The notes under the pieces: generated by a model | Database searches by the model: none | The model's input: only the letters and a program-made list of their open reading frames with translations | What the model was told of the DNA's origin: nothing | Shown here: positions 1 to 9,552 of the stretch, in pieces | Layout: the number at the start of each line of letters is the position of its first letter | Position numbering within the stretch: position 1 is the first letter of the stretch | Program-made: the position numbers and the translations under genes | Assembly: GCA_025361125.1 (NCBI GenBank) | Contig: JANYBM010000064.1 | Location: forward strand, 1 to 64,000 | Length of the DNA: 64,000 nt | Direction: 5' to 3' | Source: Holophagaceae bacterium | GTDB taxonomy: Bacteria; Acidobacteriota; Holophagae; Holophagales; Holophagaceae

Positions 1-362
1 TCGTTCTCGTAGAATTCGAGCTCCACCTGCATGTTGGGAGTGAGGAAATCCAGGTCGTCGCCCAGAACATCTTTGTTCACTTCCATCTGTTCATAGGTTT
101 CATTGTTCATGAAGACCAGGTGGTGTCCATCGTCATAAAGAAATTCCATGACGTGCTGCTCAAGCGATGCTCTATCCACTTTTTCCGCGGACCCAAAGCG
201 ATTTTCACGATTGATGCCGTCCTTCAGGCGCTTCATCTTGGTCTGCACACGGGCCGGCAGGTTGCCAGGGGTCTGATGCTCCACGGAAATCACGCGGCAG
301 AGCTCATTCTCAAAATTAACGATCATGCCTGCGCGGAGCTGGTTCGCATTGATGAAAGCCAT
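1..362 (-). CDS. efp: Elongation factor P (3' end truncated by window edge)
   Basis: Reverse strand reads MAFINANQLRAGMIVNFENELCRVISVEHQTPGNLPARVQTKMKRLKDGINRENRF...VMEFLYDDGHHLVFMNNETYEQMEVNKDVLGDDLDFL, typical of EF-P. Confidence 0.93.
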   Translation of the reverse strand, partial: MAFINANQLRAGMIVNFENELCRVISVEHQTPGNLPARVQTKMKRLKDGINRENRFGSAEKVDRASLEQHVMEFLYDDGHHLVFMNNETYEQMEVNKDVLGDDLDFLTPNMQVELEFYEN

Positions 363-402
363 GGGTTCCTCATTCATGAAGCAAAGGCGTAAAAGGCCCA
401 GA

Positions 403-523
403 TCAGGGGCGCTAGGGTGTGTCCAGCGCTAGTTGGGTCAGACCACAACGGCGCCTCCAGCTATCGGACGCATTGCGCCCTCCTGCTCACTATGTTCGCA
501 GAGCTGGAGCCACTATGTCGGAT
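403..523 (-). repeat. Dispersed intergenic structured repeat, copy A (short form)
   Basis: Reverse complement CCGACATAGTGGCTCCAGCTCTGCGAACATAGTGAGCAGGAGGGCGCAATGCGTCCGATAGCTGGAGGCGCCGT...GCGCCCCTGA aligns with copies at 5733, 6004, 13988 and 43836. Confidence 0.8.
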
Positions 524-550
524 AAAGGACGACAAGGTGCTTTTGGATGG

Positions 551-622
551 TGGGCGTACCAGGATTCGAACCTGGGACTTCTACCGTGTGAAGGTAGCAC
601 TCTACCGCTGAGTTATACGCCC
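551..622 (-). tRNA. tRNA-Val (anticodon CAC)
   Basis: Reverse complement GGGCGTATAACTCAGCGGTAGAGTGCTACCTTCACACGGTAGAAGTCCCAGGTTCGAATCCTGGTACGCCCA folds as cloverleaf; anticodon loop TTCACAC. Confidence 0.93.
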
Positions 623-658
623 TGAGGCCCTCTAGAATAGCGAATCCACCCGTGTTGT

Positions 659-1897
659 CTACAGCGATTCCTTGTAAGCTAAGGCGAAAATCGGCGTGTC
701 CTGGGCCCTTAGGCCACAAAGGCCTATCCGTAGCCCCTTGGGTATGGGAACAACGAAAACACCGCGGTCTTTGAGTTTGCCAGCCGTTGCAAGCGGATCT
801 TCAGCCGGAAGCGTGACGAAAAACCCGCCCTGCCAGGGAACTCCAGGCAATTTTTCCATCCGGAGCGCAGCACTCAGCGAATGCGCTCGCGCATTGAGTT
901 TTTCCGACCAATGCCGGTGTTCATCCGCCAGCCTGGCCTGGGCCTTTCCATCCTTTGCCAAGCGCACCACCAGGGATTGGGGAGCCTTTGGCGCGTTGGA
1001 GAAAATCCCCCGGCAGGACATGGCCAATGCGGCCTGAAGCGAGGCATCCCGCGTCCAGGGAAACACCAGGGCCCCGACCCGGGCCCCGTAAAGGGTGAGG
1101 GTTTTGGAAACCGATAGCGATGCACCCACAAGTACCCGCCCTTCAAGCGCGAACCGCGCGTAATCCTGCAAGGCCTCCATCACCCCTGCAGGATCCGCGG
1201 CGTATTCCAGGTAGGCCAAATCCAAAAGCAGGGTGATGGGCCCCAAGTGGCAAAGCTCTCGAAGCACTTCCAGGATGGCCGCGCGACCCGCGGGACTCGT
1301 GCTGCGGCCCGTCGGATTGTGGCAGGGGTCGTTGAGCCAAACGAGCAGGCGCCCCTGTTTCACTAAGATGCTCTTGGCCTTTTCCATCAAGGCAAGAGCA
1401 TCAATGGCGCGACCGGGTTCCGGAATGGGAAACGTTTCGACACGGGCCCCATTTTCTTGGGCAAGGGTGTCGTAGGGACCCCAATAGGGCGCGAGGGTCA
1501 GGACCGCTTGTCCTGGCTCCAGAAAATTACGGATGGATAAAGCCAAGGCGCCACTGCCGCCAGGGGTGGCGCAGCCCGTGCCGAAGTGGGAAAGGTCCGG
1601 CCAGTAGCGCTGCACCATGGCCGTCAAATACGCCGGATCCCCGGCAATGGGCGCGTAGGGGGCGATTTCCATGGGCGTCAATTCTCGCCACAGCTCCATG
1701 ACCGTATCGAGGATCACCAATTGGCCGTTGTCATCCAGAAGCGCGCCTACGGTGGCATTGATGACGGTCTCGCCCTTCGCGGCGCGAATTCGAGCCTCTG
1801 TGTTCAGGGCGAAAATGGGATCGTCGGCGGGGAAGTCGCGTCGGGAGGGCAGCAGATTTTTGAGCATCAGGTTTCCATCTTTAGAAAACTCCAGCAT
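659..1897 (-). CDS. Aminotransferase class I/II (aromatic/aspartate aminotransferase-like, PLP-dependent)
   Basis: NDPCHNPTG motif and SVSKTLTLYGARVGAL PLP-lysine region. Confidence 0.85.
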   Translation of the reverse strand: MLEFSKDGNLMLKNLLPSRRDFPADDPIFALNTEARIRAAKGETVINATVGALLDDNGQLVILDTVMELWRELTPMEIAPYAPIAGDPAYLTAMVQRYWPDLSHFGTGCATPGGSGALALSIRNFLEPGQAVLTLAPYWGPYDTLAQENGARVETFPIPEPGRAIDALALMEKAKSILVKQGRLLVWLNDPCHNPTGRSTSPAGRAAILEVLRELCHLGPITLLLDLAYLEYAADPAGVMEALQDYARFALEGRVLVGASLSVSKTLTLYGARVGALVFPWTRDASLQAALAMSCRGIFSNAPKAPQSLVVRLAKDGKAQARLADEHRHWSEKLNARAHSLSAALRMEKLPGVPWQGGFFVTLPAEDPLATAGKLKDRGVFVVPIPKGLRIGLCGLRAQDTPIFALAYKESL

Positions 1898-1923
1898 AGC
1901 GATCCTCCAGTCATGCTAAGAGC

Positions 1924-3051
1924 ATGCATTCTGTGGATTGGGCAGCTTGGGTCATTGGCGGGGCATGGCTGGTCATGCTGGGCATGCTGCACCGCAACTC
2001 AACCAAGCTCGATCAGCTTCCCGAAGCCCCGCCAACACCCAGCTACCATGGCCGTGTATGTCTCTGCATGCCCGCCAGGAATGAGGCCGCTGCCGTGGGT
2101 GGAGCTTTAGACTCATGGCTGGCCCAGGACTACCCAGGCTTCTTCCTTTGGGTAGTGGATGATGGCTCCACCGATGCCACCACCACTATCCTAGAAGAGA
2201 AATCCAGACTGCATCCCAACCGACTTCGGGTGCTCCGCAATGATTCGCTTCCCGTCGGCTGGTTGGGTAAAAATCATGCGTTGAATCTCGCCGTGCAGCA
2301 GCCTGAGGCCCTTGTCGCTGACTGGCTGCTTTTTGTGGACGCCGACGTTTATTCAACACCTGATCTGATGCGCCGGGTCTTCGCCTATCTGGATGACAAA
2401 CCTGCGGACATCCTGGCCTTGCTGTTCGCGGTGGATGCGGTGGGTCTCGTGGAACGTGTGGCGGTGCCTCTGGCAGTGCCGGGGTTTCTGGCATTGGTAC
2501 CGCCCCACCAGGTGCCGAATCCCCGCCACCCAGCCTTTGCGGGCATCGGGGCTTTCACACTGGTTAAACGGAGTGTTTATGACGCCATAGGTGGCCATGC
2601 CTGTGCGCCACTTGAAGCCGTGGACGACATGATGCTGGCGTACCGGATCAAGAAGGCGGGTTATATCAATCGCCTGGCTTGTGGTGGACCCATGTTGCAT
2701 TTGCGCATGTATCGGGGCCTGTTGGATCTCGTGCGGGGAATGCGCAAGAATACGGCGAGTCTGCCAGGTTGGTGGGCCATTCCTGTAGCAGTCCCATTGC
2801 TGCTGGTGAGTTACCTGTCGCCCCTTTGGCTGCCATGGGTGGGGCATCCCATTCTGGGCTTCCTGGTTTGGATTCTGACCCCGGCCATCGCTGGGGATGC
2901 CTCCCAGCGCATCACAGGGAAACCCATGGACTGGATCTGGGTCTTCTGGCCTGTGAATGGCTTGATCCTGGGCGCCGGGATGCTTTGGGCCTTCTGGGAC
3001 CGTGCTTGGGGGGTGAACACTTGGCGTGGGCGCAAGGTTGGGTTGAGCTGA
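1924..3051 (+). CDS. Glycosyltransferase family 2 membrane protein
   Basis: CMPARNEAAAVGGALDSWLAQDYPGFFLWVVDDGSTD motif, DAD-type motif (LLFVDADVY), C-terminal TM helices. Confidence 0.87.
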   Translation: MHSVDWAAWVIGGAWLVMLGMLHRNSTKLDQLPEAPPTPSYHGRVCLCMPARNEAAAVGGALDSWLAQDYPGFFLWVVDDGSTDATTTILEEKSRLHPNRLRVLRNDSLPVGWLGKNHALNLAVQQPEALVADWLLFVDADVYSTPDLMRRVFAYLDDKPADILALLFAVDAVGLVERVAVPLAVPGFLALVPPHQVPNPRHPAFAGIGAFTLVKRSVYDAIGGHACAPLEAVDDMMLAYRIKKAGYINRLACGGPMLHLRMYRGLLDLVRGMRKNTASLPGWWAIPVAVPLLLVSYLSPLWLPWVGHPILGFLVWILTPAIAGDASQRITGKPMDWIWVFWPVNGLILGAGMLWAFWDRAWGVNTWRGRKVGLS

Positions 3052-3239
3052 GCACCCCATTTAAAGAAACAATCCTTGGATGAAAATATTTCTTGTTTTT
3101 TTCGCTTTTTGACTCATCCTTGTCCTATCGCCTCAATAGAAGTCCTCAAGCGGCATCCGCAGGGCCTTCATCCCACCCCACGCAGCGGTTCCGAGCGGAA
3201 CCGGGTCATCATATTTTCAGTTTTCCCGCAGGAGCGCCC

Positions 3240-4298
3240 ATGGCCGCCAGCACAGAACAAGAAGAGCGACTTAAAGTCCTGAACCGCACCCTGGCCGACA
3301 TAGATCGGGCTTTCGGCAAGGGCTCCATCATGAAACTCGGCGATCGTATGAGCAACGCTGAAGGCATTGAAGTCATCTCTACGGGTTCCATCAGCCTCGA
3401 TTCTGCGCTCGGTGTCGGGGGCGTTCCCAAGGGCCGCGTGATCGAGATCTATGGCCCCGAAGCCAGCGGCAAGACCACCCTTGCCCTCCACATAGTGGCC
3501 CAGGCCCAAAAGAAAGGTGGCTTGGCCGCGATCATTGACGCCGAACATGCGCTGGATCCCGAATACGCCCGGAGGCTTGGGGTGGACGTGGACAACCTCT
3601 TCATCAGCCAACCCGATAGCGGCGAGCAGGCCCTGGAAATCTGCGACCAGCTGGTTCGCAGCGGTGCCCTCGACATCATCGTCATTGATTCAGTGGCGGC
3701 GCTGGTGCCGAAAGCCGAAATAGATGGCGAGATGGGCGAAAGCCATATGGGACTGCAGGCACGGCTTATGAGCCAAGCGCTGCGCAAGATGACCGCCACC
3801 ATTTCGAAGACGAATACTTGCGTGGTCTTCATCAACCAGATCCGAATGAAGATTGGTGTGATGTTCGGCAGCCCCGAGACCACAACCGGCGGCAATGCGC
3901 TGAAGTTCTACGCCTCTGTGCGGTTGGATGTGCGCAGCGTTCAAAGCATCAAAGGCAATACCGGCGATCCCCTCGTGTCCGCCAAAGACGAAGACAGCTC
4001 CGTCATCGGTAAGAAGACCAAAGTGAAGGTCGTCAAGAACAAGGTGGCGCCGCCCCTCAAGGTCGCCACCTTCGACATCATGTACGGCGAGGGTATCAGC
4101 CGTACCTCGGAACTGGTGGAACTTGGCACTCAGCTGGAGATCATCCAGAAGAGCGGCTCCTGGTACAGCTACAAGGAGTCACGTCTCGGCCAGGGAGCCG
4201 AGAACGTGAAGAAGCTATTCATCGACAACCCCGAACTCGCCGACGAAGTCGAGACTCAGATCCGCGAGAAGCTGGGGCTGAAGGTCAGCGGAAGCTAA
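3240..4298 (+). CDS. recA: Recombinase RecA
   Basis: [23 protein letters not shown] Walker [37 protein letters not shown]; start ATG 3240 preceded by AGGAG. Confidence 0.98.
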   Translation: MAASTEQEERLKVLNRTLADIDRAFGKGSIMKLGDRMSNAEGIEVISTGSISLDSALGVGGVPKGRVIEIYGPEASGKTTLALHIVAQAQKKGGLAAIIDAEHALDPEYARRLGVDVDNLFISQPDSGEQALEICDQLVRSGALDIIVIDSVAALVPKAEIDGEMGESHMGLQARLMSQALRKMTATISKTNTCVVFINQIRMKIGVMFGSPETTTGGNALKFYASVRLDVRSVQSIKGNTGDPLVSAKDEDSSVIGKKTKVKVVKNKVAPPLKVATFDIMYGEGISRTSELVELGTQLEIIQKSGSWYSYKESRLGQGAENVKKLFIDNPELADEVETQIREKLGLKVSGS

Positions 4299-4329
4299 AT
4301 CGCCTCCATCAAATCACGGGCCGTTTCCA

Positions 4330-5640
4330 TTACCTTAAACGAGTAGTACTTTGCTTCAATTCGTTGGCTAGGGCCTTAGCCTGCGATGCGTCCAGCTTTG
4401 CTAGCCTGACCAGAGCATCCTGCATCCCGGACTCGTCTCGAGCCTTAGCGCAGGCACGGATCAGGTCCGCCCACCAATCGGTCCGAAAGGGAGATAGGCC
4501 AAGAGCCGTTCGGTAGTATCGGACTGCCACTGCAAACTGGTGCAGATTCATCTGCGCCTCGCCCAAGTGCTCCCAACCTTCCGCATTGTCTGGCACGAGA
4601 TCCAGCCCCCGGGTTAGGGCTTCGGTGGCTTCCTCTGCTCGTCGGGTTTCCAGCAACAGGGCACCCAGATTAAGCCAGGCAATTCCATATCGAGGACTTA
4701 GGGCCAGGGCTCGACGATACGCCGCTTCAGATTCTTGGAAGCGATTGACCAACTGCAAGCTGGCACCCAGATTGTTCCAGACTTTGGGTGAATCTTTACG
4801 CAGGGCCAGGGAACGGTCGTAAGCCTCAATGCGTTCCTGGATTCGCTCCGGTTCAAGGGCTGGCTCCAGAGAATTGGCATAGGCGAACCATGCATCAGGA
4901 TCTCCCGGGGCACTTTTTAACCAAGCTCGGGTGAAGGCATCCCAGGCCGGTTGGTTGGCTGGGTTGGAGGCGAGGGTGTCAATAAAACCTGGCATTTGAA
5001 AGTCAGTCGCGAGGAATTCATCTGCTGATTTGGCACTGGGGTCGTCGATCAAATCGAGGATCCATCGCGCTGGCACCGAGAAATGGATGGCCGAGCTATT
5101 CGTGAAGATGAAGGTGGTCAGGCCCAGCAAGTGGCCAGACTCGTCGAAAAGCCCACCACCACTGGACCCGGGGGCTGTAATGGTGTTGCTTTGCAATACT
5201 TCGGATCCGAGGTAAGCCCAAAGGCCAGTGATCTTCCCTGCCGAAGGTTGCGGCCCTTGCCCGGCTGGGAACCCAATGGCAATAACGGTCTGACCGACAG
5301 TGGGTGTGGTCGCCACTATCGGCACCACTGGCAACGACAATCCCGGTACGACCAGCACACTCAAATCTCGGCGCAGGTCATCCTTCCGGGATAAAACCTG
5401 CCAGATCTGCGAGCCTGAGGAAACGCTCACACTGAGGGCTCCCGAAGTCACGTGGGCGTTGGTGGCCACCAGACCAGGACCAACCACCACGCCACTTCCT
5501 TGACGGATGGATCCCTGGCCCTGATTGGCCAGCACCTTCACAACGCTCAGGGTCGGGGGATGAGGTTCCTGGGCAACCGAAAGCGCACCCCAAAAGCAGA
5601 AGAGGGCAACAATTCGTTTGCTGCTAAACCATTGCTTCAT
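4330..5640 (-). CDS. Trypsin-like serine protease domain plus TPR repeats, secreted
   Basis: Signal peptide; TNAHV, DLSVL and APGSSGGGLFD triad motifs; C-terminal TPR-like repeats. Confidence 0.85.
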   Translation of the reverse strand: MKQWFSSKRIVALFCFWGALSVAQEPHPPTLSVVKVLANQGQGSIRQGSGVVVGPGLVATNAHVTSGALSVSVSSGSQIWQVLSRKDDLRRDLSVLVVPGLSLPVVPIVATTPTVGQTVIAIGFPAGQGPQPSAGKITGLWAYLGSEVLQSNTITAPGSSGGGLFDESGHLLGLTTFIFTNSSAIHFSVPARWILDLIDDPSAKSADEFLATDFQMPGFIDTLASNPANQPAWDAFTRAWLKSAPGDPDAWFAYANSLEPALEPERIQERIEAYDRSLALRKDSPKVWNNLGASLQLVNRFQESEAAYRRALALSPRYGIAWLNLGALLLETRRAEEATEALTRGLDLVPDNAEGWEHLGEAQMNLHQFAVAVRYYRTALGLSPFRTDWWADLIRACAKARDESGMQDALVRLAKLDASQAKALANELKQSTTRLR

Positions 5641-5732
5641 AATAGTTTGGACCCTGAAGACAAAAGTTGGAGAGGGGGCTGCAACGCACCCTCAACCCGC
5701 AGTTCAGACCACCCATCGCGGGGTCCTACATT

Positions 5733-5870
5733 CGACATAAAGGCTCCAGCACTGGCGAACATAGTGGGCGGGAAGACTCCGCATCCACAAGCATAGCCAG
5801 TGGGAGCGCAGACTGCCCCAGATAGCTGGAGATGCAGTAGCGCCCTGGTCAGAAATGCGCTGGCCTGTAT
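5733..5870 (+). repeat. Dispersed intergenic structured repeat, copy B (long form, degenerate 3' end)
   Basis: TCGACATAAAGGCTCCAGCACTGGCGAACATAGTGGGCGGGAAGACTCCGCATCC...GATAGCTGGAGATGCAGTAGCGCCCTGGTCAGAAATGCGCTGGCC. Confidence 0.7.
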
Positions 5871-6003
5871 TCGATATGAGGCCTGCCTACGCCCTCCGGC
5901 CAACTCCGGAGCAGCACCCATCGCGTCGGCCTATGATCGGTATCGGGGGCCACAAGGGCTTCGATCTAGCTCAGAGCATAACCAATCGCTTCGGCCGTTT
6001 TGG

Positions 6004-6123
6004 CCGACATAGAGGCTCCAACTCCGCAAACGAAGTAAGCGGGAGGGTGCACTGCCCCCGATAGTTGAAGGGGCCGTTACGCCTTGGCCAGAAAAGCGGT
6101 GGCCAAGACGCAACAGCCCCTAA
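6004..6123 (+). repeat. Dispersed intergenic structured repeat, copy C (short form)
   Basis: CCGACATAGAGGCTCCAACTCCGCAAACGAAGTAAGCGGGAGGGTGCACTGCCCCCGATAGTTGAAGGGGCCGTTACGCCTTGGCCagaaaagcggtGGCCAAGACGCAACAGCCCCTAA. Confidence 0.85.
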
Positions 6124-7391
6124 TCTTCACCCTGAACGCCAAGTACGGCTTCACGCAGGTTATTGGGCAAGGGTGTGGCGGTCTGGACGGTGTTCAGAGG
6201 GGCACCTGGCGTGTTGAGGGCGTTGGCCGCTGCGGGAGTCGTGGGTCTGGGTGCTGGTTTGGGGGCTGTGTCTTGGCCCATCGCCTTCATTTGCTCAGCG
6301 GTCGCGAAAACTTCGAGCCGCTCCAGTTGCTCGGCGGTGGGAAATCCATCAAAGCGACTGCGGCGCGGACCCCAAAGGGGAATGGTTTTACCCCGGAGCT
6401 CTTGGATGCGCGGCAGACTTGGGCGGAAATAGATGCCAAGCGATTCGCCATCGGCCCTCACGAATGCAATGAGATCCACTTCGGGCAGGGCAATGGGATT
6501 GCCCTCATTCCAAGTGGCGTAGGTCAAAGTACGGCCCTGGCTATTGCGCAGTGTGCCTAAAGGCATAGGCCACGCCATGCCATCCATGGCAGGATCCAGA
6601 GCGCGATCTTGAGCCCGTAGCGCTTGCAACAGGTCCAACTGGCGTAGTTCTCGTTGGGGTTGGGCGATGGGGTGGGGGTCCTGCATATTGGCCGGCACCA
6701 GCTTTTTTTCCACCTGGGTCATGATCGTCGCCAGCAATACTTGATCGGTAGTGCCGATGACCTTCGTGGCGGCTTCCAGGAGTTTCGGCAAAAGCACCTG
6801 CGGTGCCACCAGCAGTGTGTCCGCGGTCGGAATAGCCAGGAAGTGATTCTGGCCAGGGAAAAGGTGGTCCCATAATTCCGGCAACAGCAACAGGGCCGAA
6901 GACCCCACAAAGGGGTCATGAAACGTGCTTTGGTAGATGCCACTGGGCAAACGTTCGAAACTCGCCTCTTTCGCCTTCTCGTGAAGGTTGTACAAGGCCT
7001 GGTCCACCACTTCTTCCAGGCTCGTTTCAAACAACACCGCCCAGGCTTTGGTGAGCCTGTGTTCACCAATGCGTACCCGAAGCGTCAGCCCTTCGCAGAA
7101 TGGGCGATGAAAAACGCCATCGCGCTCCCCAACCCAATGCGGAACCAATTCGGGCAACACTTCGTACTGGGCGAACTTCCAGGGTTCCGGTAAAGCGATG
7201 CCAGCCTGGTGCAAGTCGGCCACTGCGTCCAGGTACGTCACGCGCTCCAGGGTGCTGAAGTGAACGAAATCTTTGGTGAGTTCGTCCAACCCAGGCAGAT
7301 CTGGAGGCAGCGACCGCTCCGACAGCAGGGCGCCCAGCTCCGGGCGGGGGACTTCGTCAGTGTGTTTAAAGAACCTGGAAAACAAGGCCAT
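6120..7391 (-). CDS. DUF1444-like (YtpQ-like) protein
   Basis: 412+ aa ORF with layout resembling the DUF1444 family; family assignment from recall only. Confidence 0.55.
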   Translation of the reverse strand: MALFSRFFKHTDEVPRPELGALLSERSLPPDLPGLDELTKDFVHFSTLERVTYLDAVADLHQAGIALPEPWKFAQYEVLPELVPHWVGERDGVFHRPFCEGLTLRVRIGEHRLTKAWAVLFETSLEEVVDQALYNLHEKAKEASFERLPSGIYQSTFHDPFVGSSALLLLPELWDHLFPGQNHFLAIPTADTLLVAPQVLLPKLLEAATKVIGTTDQVLLATIMTQVEKKLVPANMQDPHPIAQPQRELRQLDLLQALRAQDRALDPAMDGMAWPMPLGTLRNSQGRTLTYATWNEGNPIALPEVDLIAFVRADGESLGIYFRPSLPRIQELRGKTIPLWGPRRSRFDGFPTAEQLERLEVFATAEQMKAMGQDTAPKPAPRPTTPAAANALNTPGAPLNTVQTATPLPNNLREAVLGVQGED

Positions 7392-7461
7392 GGCAGCATC
7401 TCATCCGAATCTTCCATGTTTGCGCGAAAAGGGGCTGCTGTCAGCGTCTATTCTGGAAGCT

Positions 7462-8469
7462 ATGAAGCTGTTGGATACCTTTTCCCGCCCCTTGGGGGCC
7501 TTGCGCATCTCGGTGACGGACCGCTGCAACTTCCGCTGTCCCTATTGCATGCCCCGGGAAGTCTTTGGCGCGGATTATCCGTTCATGGACCGGTTGGATA
7601 TCCTCAGATTCGAGGAAATCGAAAGGTTGGTTGGCCTTTTTGTGGGCTTGGGCGTGCGCAAGGTGAGGCTCACGGGTGGGGAACCCTTGTTGAGAAAAAG
7701 CCTCCCGGATCTCGTGGCGCGTATCGTACGAATTCCGGGCGTTGATGATCTGGCCCTCACGACGAATGGGGTGCTCTTGCCGGAATTTGCTCAGGCTTTG
7801 AAGGATGCAGGGCTTAAACGATTGACCGTGAGCCTCGACACATTGAATGCCGACAGATTCAGAAAACTAAGCGATTCGGAAATTCCGCTTACGCGTGTGC
7901 TCTCAGGTCTTGCAGCCGCTCGCAGCGCAGGATTCGCCCCCATCAAGCTCAATTGCGTGCTGCAACGCGGCATCAATGAGGATGAAATCCTGAATCTTGC
8001 AACCTTCGCGCGGGAGGGCGGGCACATCCTGCGTTTCATCGAATTCATGGATGTGGGCACCCAGAACGGCTGGAAACTGGATGCGGTCGTGCCCATAGAC
8101 GAAGTCCTGGCCAAAATAACAGCTTTAGGGGAGATCGAGCCCATCGAAGATTCCAAGACCGGGCGCGTGGCGGAACGCTGGCGCTATCGCGATGGCTCGG
8201 GAGAATTCGGTGTCATCGCCTCGGTCACGAAAGCATTTTGCGGAGGCTGCGACCGGGCGCGCCTCAGCGCCGAAGGAGCCCTCTATACCTGCCTGTTCGC
8301 CGGGTCTGGCGTCAACCTGAAAACAGCGCTCAGAAATGGGTCCAGCGACTCCGACCTTCGTGCCCTCATTGTGAGCTCATGGAAGCGGCGCGATGACCAC
8401 TATTCCGAGCTGCGCAGCTCCAACACCCCACCCACGCGGAAAGTGGAAATGTTTCACATTGGTGGATAG
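7462..8469 (+). CDS. moaA: GTP 3',8-cyclase MoaA
   Basis: MKLLDTFSRPLGALRISVTDRCNFRCPYCMP radical SAM motif; C-terminal FCGGCDRARLSAEGALYTCLF. Confidence 0.96.
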   Translation: MKLLDTFSRPLGALRISVTDRCNFRCPYCMPREVFGADYPFMDRLDILRFEEIERLVGLFVGLGVRKVRLTGGEPLLRKSLPDLVARIVRIPGVDDLALTTNGVLLPEFAQALKDAGLKRLTVSLDTLNADRFRKLSDSEIPLTRVLSGLAAARSAGFAPIKLNCVLQRGINEDEILNLATFAREGGHILRFIEFMDVGTQNGWKLDAVVPIDEVLAKITALGEIEPIEDSKTGRVAERWRYRDGSGEFGVIASVTKAFCGGCDRARLSAEGALYTCLFAGSGVNLKTALRNGSSDSDLRALIVSSWKRRDDHYSELRSSNTPPTRKVEMFHIGG

Positions 8470-8486
8470 GCAAGCTGATTCACGGC

Positions 8487-8984
8487 TTACATGTTCAATT
8501 CCGCCCAAGCTCTTCCAGGAAAATCGGGTGTCTCAAGGTGGAACATCCGCAGCAAAAGGATCATTTGGGCGCGGTGGTGGGTTTCTTCCAATAGCATCAG
8601 ACGTAAATAGTTTTCGGGCGTGGACACATTCCCGAATTCGGTCTGGAAGGGCTTTTGAAGATCCGCAGTGTGGAGATCCGCCAGCATGATCTGGCAACGG
8701 CGGGTGTGGAGGTCCCAGGCTTGCAGCAGATCAGAGGTACCACCGATCGCAGACCAGGGTTCAGTTGCAAAGATTGCCTTTAGCGCTTCCGGATCACGAC
8801 CCGTCAGGGTACAAACGATGCTTTCCCGGATGAGAGCGATGTGAGTGAGCTGCTCGCGCAGGGTCATGAGATGAAGTACCGGATGTAAATCCCACAATCG
8901 CAACTCTGCCTCGGGCACGGCTCGGATCACGGCGGCGGTGTGGGCCGTAGCGACACCGAAGGGCCGCAACTCCATACGGCTCAT
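8487..8984 (-). CDS. DinB-family protein
   Basis: LREQLTHIALIRESI and LLEETHHRAQMILLLRM helix/histidine pattern; ATGA overlap with upstream gene. Confidence 0.65.
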   Translation of the reverse strand: MSRMELRPFGVATAHTAAVIRAVPEAELRLWDLHPVLHLMTLREQLTHIALIRESIVCTLTGRDPEALKAIFATEPWSAIGGTSDLLQAWDLHTRRCQIMLADLHTADLQKPFQTEFGNVSTPENYLRLMLLEETHHRAQMILLLRMFHLETPDFPGRAWAELNM

Positions 8985-9508
8985 CCCAAAATTTCCTTCA
9001 CTGACTTCAGGCAGGACACCCATACGTCATCAGAGGTCTCCTCTAAATAGAATTCAACCGCAAGGCCAGCGGGGTGGGCTTCTTCGTGAGCAGACCAAGC
9101 CTCGAAAAGAGCGTCCAGCTTGGTGGTATCCATTTTATCTCGACGGTATTTATGGGATTTTCGAACCCGGTCCGGATCTGGCCCCCGCATGCTTACGCCA
9201 TGTTTGGGTGAAGCGTGAAAATAACAAACCTGGCACCAGTGATCGGCGATGAATTGGTTGAAGTGCAGGAATACTCCGTGGGTCGATTGGGTCAAGTCCA
9301 ACACGCGTTCCTTGCTTTTCCAGGCCGAGACCCATTTGTTCAGCAAGCCCTCCAACCGCTGGCGATCCGCCGGGTGGCGCACGGAGCCTCGACTTGCAGC
9401 CAGAAAATCTTGAAGGGCGAGCGTGTTCGGGTCCAACGGCAGCTCCAGGATGTGAGACGGCCCTAAGGATCGCTCCGATCGAAGGAACCGTCCATCACCA
9501 AGCCCCAA
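8981..9508 (-). CDS. Hypothetical protein
   Basis: ORF coupled to the DinB-like gene by ATGA overlap. Confidence 0.6.
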   Translation of the reverse strand: MGLGDGRFLRSERSLGPSHILELPLDPNTLALQDFLAASRGSVRHPADRQRLEGLLNKWVSAWKSKERVLDLTQSTHGVFLHFNQFIADHWCQVCYFHASPKHGVSMRGPDPDRVRKSHKYRRDKMDTTKLDALFEAWSAHEEAHPAGLAVEFYLEETSDDVWVSCLKSVKEILG

Positions 9509-9552
9509 GCCCTATAATGCAGTGATCCTCCCGATCCTTCCGTTGTGAGCCC

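Noticed and set aside
2353-3060. 235-aa minus-strand ORF
   Set aside because: Antisense to the GT2 gene; low-complexity shadow translation.
3093-3239. N-terminal extension of recA from the longest ORF start
   Set aside because: Conserved RecA N-terminus and an AGGAG RBS point to ATG 3240.
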